From positions 1 through 26,294 of the forward strand of contig CAZCDO010000036.1 in assembly GCA_964497135.1 (NCBI GenBank): 26,294 nucleotides of DNA. The letters are read 5' to 3'. This document shows positions 22,604 through 26,294 of the stretch, one piece after another (within the stretch, counting starts at the first letter, position 1; each line of letters starts with the position of its first letter). A model generated the notes under the pieces. That model was not told where the DNA came from and searched no databases. It saw only the letters and a program-made list of their open reading frames with translations. This DNA is from CAIJXV01 sp964497135. Its GTDB lineage: Bacteria; Verrucomicrobiota; Kiritimatiellia; CAIKKV01; CAIJXV01. The position numbers and the translations under genes are program-made.

Positions 22604-24049
22604 GAGGGAAGCCCGGAAGAGCTTGGCGCAATGGGCGTTCACGGCAACGGCGAGTTGGGTCCGTCGTCCCTCCAGGTCGCGCTGGGCCCAAAGATCACGA
22701 ACTTTGACGGCCCGGTCAAATCCATAACTGGCGAACTGAAATTCCGGCGACAGCCCGGGTTGGTCTGACAGGTTGAAAACCCCAACGGCATAACTGCCGT
22801 CAGCCAGCGGCTTGAGTTGAATTTCCCACTGGTCTTTCCGGATGATGACGGCTGCCGGTTTGCCCAGGATATCCTGGTTGACCGCAAGGACTTCGTCATT
22901 GCAGAGCAGATTACGGGTGAAGTCGGTGATCTCATCCGGGATACAATCGATCAGGAGGGGGCTGGGCCGGAGAGCCCAGCAGGAGAAACAGGCGATCAGT
23001 TCATTCTCGGACAACTGTTTGCCGTCACGCGGGAGGATGGCGGTCATATCGAGGTCGAACCAATGACCCGGCCCGATATGCGGATTCCATTGTTCGTTGC
23101 CGAAGCCGTTTTTAACCACGGAATCCCAGGCGGAATGGGTGTCGCCGTTGGAGCGCCAGAGATTGCAGAGTTGAGCGATTTCGCGGGCATCCTCAAGTTT
23201 GACGTTGGTGGTGACGCTGAAGACGATGTCCCGGGCGGCCTGCCGCAGGACCCGGCTCATCCGGCCGGCCGTCTCCATATCGGTCTGGGCCCAGTCGTAT
23301 TTGAAATAATCAATGCCCCAATCGGCCCATTGGGATACATCTTCCAATTCGTGCTTGGTAAGGCCGATGTATTTTCCCGCGCAATTGAGCCAGGGGGCAA
23401 ACCGGGAGTCGATCAAGCCGGAAGAGGTACCACAGCCTTCGGTTCCCCAGGGGACGACATAAGGGCCGGAGTAAATGCCCATTTTCAAGCCCAAGGAATG
23501 GATGTGCGCACAGAGCGCGGCCATATCCGGAAACCCGTCATGAGGAATGATGGAATTAAAACGTCCGCCGCGTTGTTTGGATTGCCAACCGGAATCGAGA
23601 TTGACATAAGCATACCCATGGGCGGACAGGCCGGACCGGATCATGCCTTCGGCAATCCGGGTGATTTTTGCGGCATCGATGTCGCTGCGGAAACAATTCC
23701 AACTATTCCAACCCATCGGCGGGGTCAAAGCCAGGGTGTTTTCGCCGATCCGGATTTTGAATGCTTTCTCCGCGGTGCCGTGCCGGTTTTTCGCTTTCAA
23801 CAGGATCGGGTAATCTCCGCGAGTGAAGGCTCGTCCGGTGATCAGACCGCAGGCAGAGTCGAGGATGAGCCCGGAGGGGAGTCCTTCAGCGGAAAAGTGA
23901 ATCGGCCGTTCACCGACGGTGGGAATCAGGTGGAAAAGGTCCTTGCCCGGCGAGGCGCCGACGATATCAGGACCGTTAATGGAAGGGGATCCTGAATCCC
24001 AGGCGGGGGCCGATGCCAAAACAGTTTTGAAATCGTGTTCCAGGTTCAT
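22601..24049 (-). CDS. GH27-family alpha-galactosidase with N-terminal Ig-like domain
   Basis: This 482-residue retaining glycosidase should release terminal alpha-galactose or related sugars. Residues about 36-102 form a putative Ig-like domain (HFSAEGLPSGLILD, GLITGRAFTRGDYPILLKA). The (beta/alpha)8 barrel starts at TPPMGWNSWNCF (109-120). D252 in DYFKYDWA is the nucleophile position and D303 in WRSNGDTHSAWDS the acid/base. The family Cys after the nucleophile region is replaced by Ala254 (YDWA for YDWC). A C-terminal beta-sandwich follows (KPLADGSYAVGVFNLSD). No signal peptide is seen at MNLEHDFKTV, so it may be cytoplasmic or exported by another route. The AAGGAAAAGTC before ATG 24049 is a good ribosome binding site. 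It is read as a single gene. Confidence 0.93.
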   Translation of the reverse strand: MNLEHDFKTVLASAPAWDSGSPSINGPDIVGASPGKDLFHLIPTVGERPIHFSAEGLPSGLILDSACGLITGRAFTRGDYPILLKAKNRHGTAEKAFKIRIGENTLALTPPMGWNSWNCFRSDIDAAKITRIAEGMIRSGLSAHGYAYVNLDSGWQSKQRGGRFNSIIPHDGFPDMAALCAHIHSLGLKMGIYSGPYVVPWGTEGCGTSSGLIDSRFAPWLNCAGKYIGLTKHELEDVSQWADWGIDYFKYDWAQTDMETAGRMSRVLRQAARDIVFSVTTNVKLEDAREIAQLCNLWRSNGDTHSAWDSVVKNGFGNEQWNPHIGPGHWFDLDMTAILPRDGKQLSENELIACFSCWALRPSPLLIDCIPDEITDFTRNLLCNDEVLAVNQDILGKPAAVIIRKDQWEIQLKPLADGSYAVGVFNLSDQPGLSPEFQFASYGFDRAVKVRDLWAQRDLEGRRTQLAVAVNAHCAKLFRASL

Positions 24050-24157
24050 GACTTTTCCTTTTTCGAAATTGATGTATACTATGGAGTAGCATTACCAGAA
24101 ATTTAGAGGCAAATCATCAGTTATTTGAAAGGGTTGAAAATGACTTGGAGTTGCCTG

Positions 24158-24411
24158 ATGAATGAAGATTTTGCTCACCAACGATCTCGGATGGTGGAGG
24201 CCCAGATCCGGGCCCGCGGCGTCCAGGATCAACGTGTCTTGTACGCCTGGCGACGGTTCCCCGCCATCGGTTTGACGGACCGCAGGATCAGGACCAGGCC
24301 TATGAAGATCACCCGATTCCCATTGGCGAACAGCAGACCATTTCCCAGCCCTACATTGTCGCGCTGGTGAGCGAGAAGTTTGACATGAAAAGAATTGTCA
24401 CCGCCGCGTAG
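24158..24411 (+). pseudogene. pcm: Truncated, frameshifted protein-L-isoaspartate O-methyltransferase remnant
   Basis: ATG 24158 after TTGGAG opens a frame that reads FAHQRSRMVEAQIRARGVQD and RVLYAWRR, the standard Pcm N-terminus. At about 24256 (CGACGG|TTCC) the frame is lost. The next frame continues exactly as Pcm: VPRHRFDGPQDQDQAYEDHP, then IPIGEQQTISQPYIVALVSE. Restoring one G (CGACGGGTTCC) joins them. The sequence then ends at TAG 24409-24411, after about 85 residues, just before the S-adenosylmethionine domain. The downstream two-thirds is missing, replaced by the Rhs remnant. Intact Pcm repairs isoaspartyl protein damage. The truncation is real even if the missing G is a sequencing error. 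Confidence 0.85.
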
Positions 24412-24629
24412 CAACGGTGGTTACATCGCAGGCCCGTAATAATATAGCTTGGTCTCGCGATCGAGGTATTTAGTGCGGAAGGCATAGGGATTTTGCGCCA
24501 GAACTTGCGCATCTCCCGTTTGGACAACGGTTTCACCAAATGGGCAATATTCGTAATGGGCGGCGATGGCCCCGTATCACCATTTATGACGTCCGATACG
24601 TTCCCGTAGGCATCATGGGCATAGAAGAC

Positions 24630-24652
24630 GGACGAGGTGGACTCGTCCCTCC
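24630..24652. repeat. Single REP palindrome (GGAG type) inside the Rhs remnant
   Basis: GGACGAG (24630-24636) and CTCGTCC (24642-24648) form a perfect 7-bp stem around five bases, followed by CTCC (24649-24652). On the minus strand this is GGAG then the palindrome, nearly identical to the right unit in the Nudix gene. It lies where the Rhs frame changes. Confidence 0.75.
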
Positions 24653-24746
24653 AAAGACGGCAGACAGGAATCCCCCAATCCTGCCGGCACCCTGGAGCGA
24701 GCCGCTCAAGTCGAGGCTCCAGACGTAGTAATACGTGCTGGCTATC

Positions 24747-24772
24747 GGCGCGGCAGGGACGCCTCGCCCTAC
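24747..24772. repeat. Single REP palindrome (GTAG type) inside the Rhs remnant
   Basis: GGCGCGGC (24747-24754) and GCCTCGCC (24761-24768) pair with one mismatch around six bases, followed by CTAC (24769-24772). On the minus strand this is GTAG then the palindrome. In the Rhs frame it encodes EVGRGVPAAP, residues absent from ordinary Rhs sequence at this spot (between WDLIAE and YVWSLDLSGS). Confidence 0.7.
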
Positions 24773-24930
24773 CTCAGGCTCAGCAATCAGGTCCCAGCCG
24801 TCGCAGATAAAGAAGTCAGTTGTGAGTCGCCAGTTGTTGGTTTCGGAATTCAAAAGGAAATATTTTTTCAACATCCGGCGGCCCTGATCATCATAAGCGA
24901 ATTATGAGCCCCGGGATTTCAGTTCCGCAT

Positions 24931-26109
24931 TCATGAAACCTGTCCGACTTGACGGACGCGCACGAAACGGCCGGTTTCGGCGGATTCCCTGGCGGCCAGA
25001 CAGGCGTAGACACTTTGAATCCCGGTTTCGATGGGAGTTCGCGAGGGGTGGCTTCCCTTGATGATGCGGACGAAATCGAGGGCTAATTCGCTGTCGCCCC
25101 CAAAGTGGGCCATCCCGGCGCCGACGGTGGTGACATCGGTGAAGGGGCGGTGGTGGCGGACATATTTCATCTGGTTGGTATACCAGTCGAAACTCAAGGT
25201 GCCCTTGTATCCACTGATCGTTGCGCCGCGGGTGCCGGAGTCGCGACGGGAGAAGAAGACCTGGGTATATACGCCTTGAGCGCCGGAAGCGAATTCGACC
25301 AGGGCGCTGGAACAATCCTCATTCATCCCGGTTTCCGGCGTTCCGATATCGGCCCCGAAAATGCAGGGATGATCGTTCGTGGTCCCCCCGGATGTATTCC
25401 GTGAACGATTAAAGGGGCTCTCCAGACAGGTGGGCGCCTCTTTACATTTTGAACAGGTCAACCCGGGTTTCTTTTTGCCGCCAAACACGCGTCCTTTGAG
25501 GGCCATGGCGGCGATCCGGGTGATGGGGCTGTTCATCAGGAAGGACATATAATCGAAATCATGGGTTGCTTTTTGGAGGAATAACCCCTGGGTGATGGCG
25601 TAATCCCGATAGCCTCCGTCGAAGTAACAGGTTCCGTAGGGCACATAATTGACCGCGAGAATGTGTTCCGGTCGGCCGATGAAATCAGCATCAAGGCGTT
25701 CGCGTCCGAGGACACACAAGGGGGTGACGCGCAGGGGGAAACTGACCACGACCTTGCATTTCGACCGTTCAAAAGCCCGTTCCAGGCCCGTTGCTTGTTT
25801 CATCGAGATCGCGACCGGTTTTTCGAGGAACAGGGCCACGGGATACCGGGCGACCTGAATGGCGTATGGCGCATGCAGGTTGCAGCGGGTGCCGATCAAA
25901 ACGGCATCCGGCTTGGCTTCGCGAAAAAGGGTGGGGACATCCTTGAAAAAGCGCGCCGCAGCCCGGTCTTTTTCCGGAAGCCGGGGCCGGACTTTTTGTT
26001 CGTTGGGATCGATGACCGCCGTGACAGCAATTTCGGGATTCGCTTGTTGAAAACAGGTGACCATCCAACTGGCGCGTTCGCCGTAACCGATAACTGCGAG
26101 ACGAATCAT
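24931..26109 (-). CDS. Gfo/Idh/MocA-family oxidoreductase with a four-cysteine insertion
   Basis: This 392-residue NAD(P)-dependent oxidoreductase acts on sugars or cyclitols. The Rossmann motif is in LAVIGYGERA (G8, G10). E96-K97-P98 is the EKP motif, K97 being the catalytic lysine, and H183 in ATHDFDYMSF is the second catalytic position. An unusual insert (about 210-260) holds C219-x2-C222-x5-C228-x20-C249 in GLTCSKCKEAPTC and DHPCIFGADIG, consistent with a small metal-binding knuckle. AAGGAGA precedes ATG 26109. The substrate is unknown. It has no cotranscribed neighbour here; the Rhs remnant lies downstream and a rightward gene upstream. Confidence 0.9.
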   Translation of the reverse strand: MIRLAVIGYGERASWMVTCFQQANPEIAVTAVIDPNEQKVRPRLPEKDRAAARFFKDVPTLFREAKPDAVLIGTRCNLHAPYAIQVARYPVALFLEKPVAISMKQATGLERAFERSKCKVVVSFPLRVTPLCVLGRERLDADFIGRPEHILAVNYVPYGTCYFDGGYRDYAITQGLFLQKATHDFDYMSFLMNSPITRIAAMALKGRVFGGKKKPGLTCSKCKEAPTCLESPFNRSRNTSGGTTNDHPCIFGADIGTPETGMNEDCSSALVEFASGAQGVYTQVFFSRRDSGTRGATISGYKGTLSFDWYTNQMKYVRHHRPFTDVTTVGAGMAHFGGDSELALDFVRIIKGSHPSRTPIETGIQSVYACLAARESAETGRFVRVRQVGQVS

Positions 26110-26267
26110 GGCTGCTCTCCTTAAAAAAGCGAAAGGGGTGACTGCGCAGGGAGAGTAAAATCTTTGCCGACCGTGTGCAACGATAATTGTACAGGGCCTT
26201 TTTTAAGTAGCACCCATCCGGGAAAAGTGATTGAATTCAGCTAATCAACGATAACGAGGAGGTCTCC

Positions 26268-26294
26268 ATGTTTATGACCATGCGTCGAATGGCG
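26268..26294 (+). CDS. Start of an unidentified gene (truncated by window edge)
   Basis: GAGGAGG at 26256-26262 is followed after five bases by ATG, opening MFMTMRRMA up to the window end. The ribosome binding site is among the strongest in the window. Nine residues are not enough to name a family. The 158-bp region shared with the divergent oxidoreductase (26110-26267) should hold both promoters, but no confident -35/-10 pair is visible. Confidence 0.6.

Larger units (their letters stand above)
24421..24901 (-). pseudogene. 3' remnant of an Rhs-repeat gene
   Basis: On the minus strand the sequence reads FAYDDQGRRMLKKYF, then FFICDGWDLIAE, VWSLDLSGSLQGAGRIGG, FYAHDAYGNV, AHYEYCPFGE, NPYAFRTKYLDRETKLYYYG and a TAA at 24421-24423. 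These are the ordered segments of the Rhs core C-terminus (DLSGS-GAGG, Y-x-Y-D-x-x-G-N, PFGE, YLDRETGLYYYG). At least two frame changes occur, near 24630-24650 (where a REP sits) and near 24568 (one G short in GATACGGGG). A stop codon directly precedes the first recognisable codon. Rhs proteins are large secreted or toxin-delivery proteins; this fragment cannot make one. The toxin tip and repeats are absent. Confidence 0.85.

Noticed and set aside
22817..23995. Long open frame (392 codons) antisense to GH27
   Set aside because: Same explanation: the opposite strand carries complete GH27 catalytic motifs.
1..26294. CRISPR array, tRNA, rRNA, integrase or insertion-sequence transposase
   Set aside because: None is recognisable. 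The only regular array is the short 7-bp tandem repeat at 20701-20735, which is far too short for CRISPR.

Overview
The window is bacterial, GC-rich and gene-dense. No rRNA or marker gene fixes the lineage. Several things are compatible with an uncultivated member of the Planctomycetes-Verrucomicrobia-Lentisphaerae-Kiritimatiellota group: carbohydrate-centred metabolism (GH27 alpha-galactosidase, KDPG aldolase, Gfo/Idh oxidoreductase, sugar-phosphate isomerase), a very large glycine-rich secreted protein, a trimethylamine/methanol-type corrinoid protein, Rhs debris and many palindromic repeats. This is inference from style, at low confidence. A run of ten Ns inside folC shows that the sequence is a draft assembly.

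Layout. 1-1390: the 3' end of an unknown gene, a convergent acyl carrier protein gene, and a long intergenic region with strong hairpins. 1391-5715 (+): a corrinoid protein with a leader hairpin and a textbook terminator; folC and a Nudix hydrolase, one base apart; an AbrB-type antitoxin/PIN toxin pair; a sugar-phosphate isomerase/epimerase. 5722-10155 (+): a 1477-residue exported protein with glycine-rich beta repeats. 10360-16916 (-): a metallophosphoesterase-PHP fusion; the tightly packed eda-aroK-queG operon; a RecD2-type helicase. 16935-22480 (-): a GT39-like membrane glycosyltransferase that overlaps an MBL-fold hydrolase, with a radical SAM protein upstream. 22601-24049 (-): GH27. 24158-24901: a graveyard with a truncated, frameshifted pcm and the 3' remnant of an Rhs gene. 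24931-26109 (-): a Gfo/Idh/MocA oxidoreductase. The window ends in the first nine codons of a rightward gene with a strong ribosome binding site.

The most notable signal is a dispersed REP-like family. Each unit is a short palindrome that starts GG and ends CC, preceded by GTAG or GGAG. That is the foot known for REP elements mobilised by RAYT (TnpA-REP) transposases. Eight half-units are visible: three inverted pairs (REPIN-like) at 267-360, 3825-3941 and 12026-12110, and two singles at 24630-24652 and 24747-24772. The pair at 3825-3941 lies inside the Nudix gene. It is 117 bp long (39 codons) and leaves the reading frame open, so a mobile palindrome appears to have been turned into protein sequence. 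The two singles lie inside the decayed Rhs gene. No RAYT gene is present, so the mobilising enzyme would be elsewhere in the genome.

Most housekeeping functions (folate polyglutamylation, shikimate kinase, queuosine synthesis, KDPG aldolase, RecD2) are ordinary. Other points worth a second look are the phosphoesterase-PHP fusion, a four-cysteine insertion in the oxidoreductase, and the structured leader of an isolated corrinoid protein.
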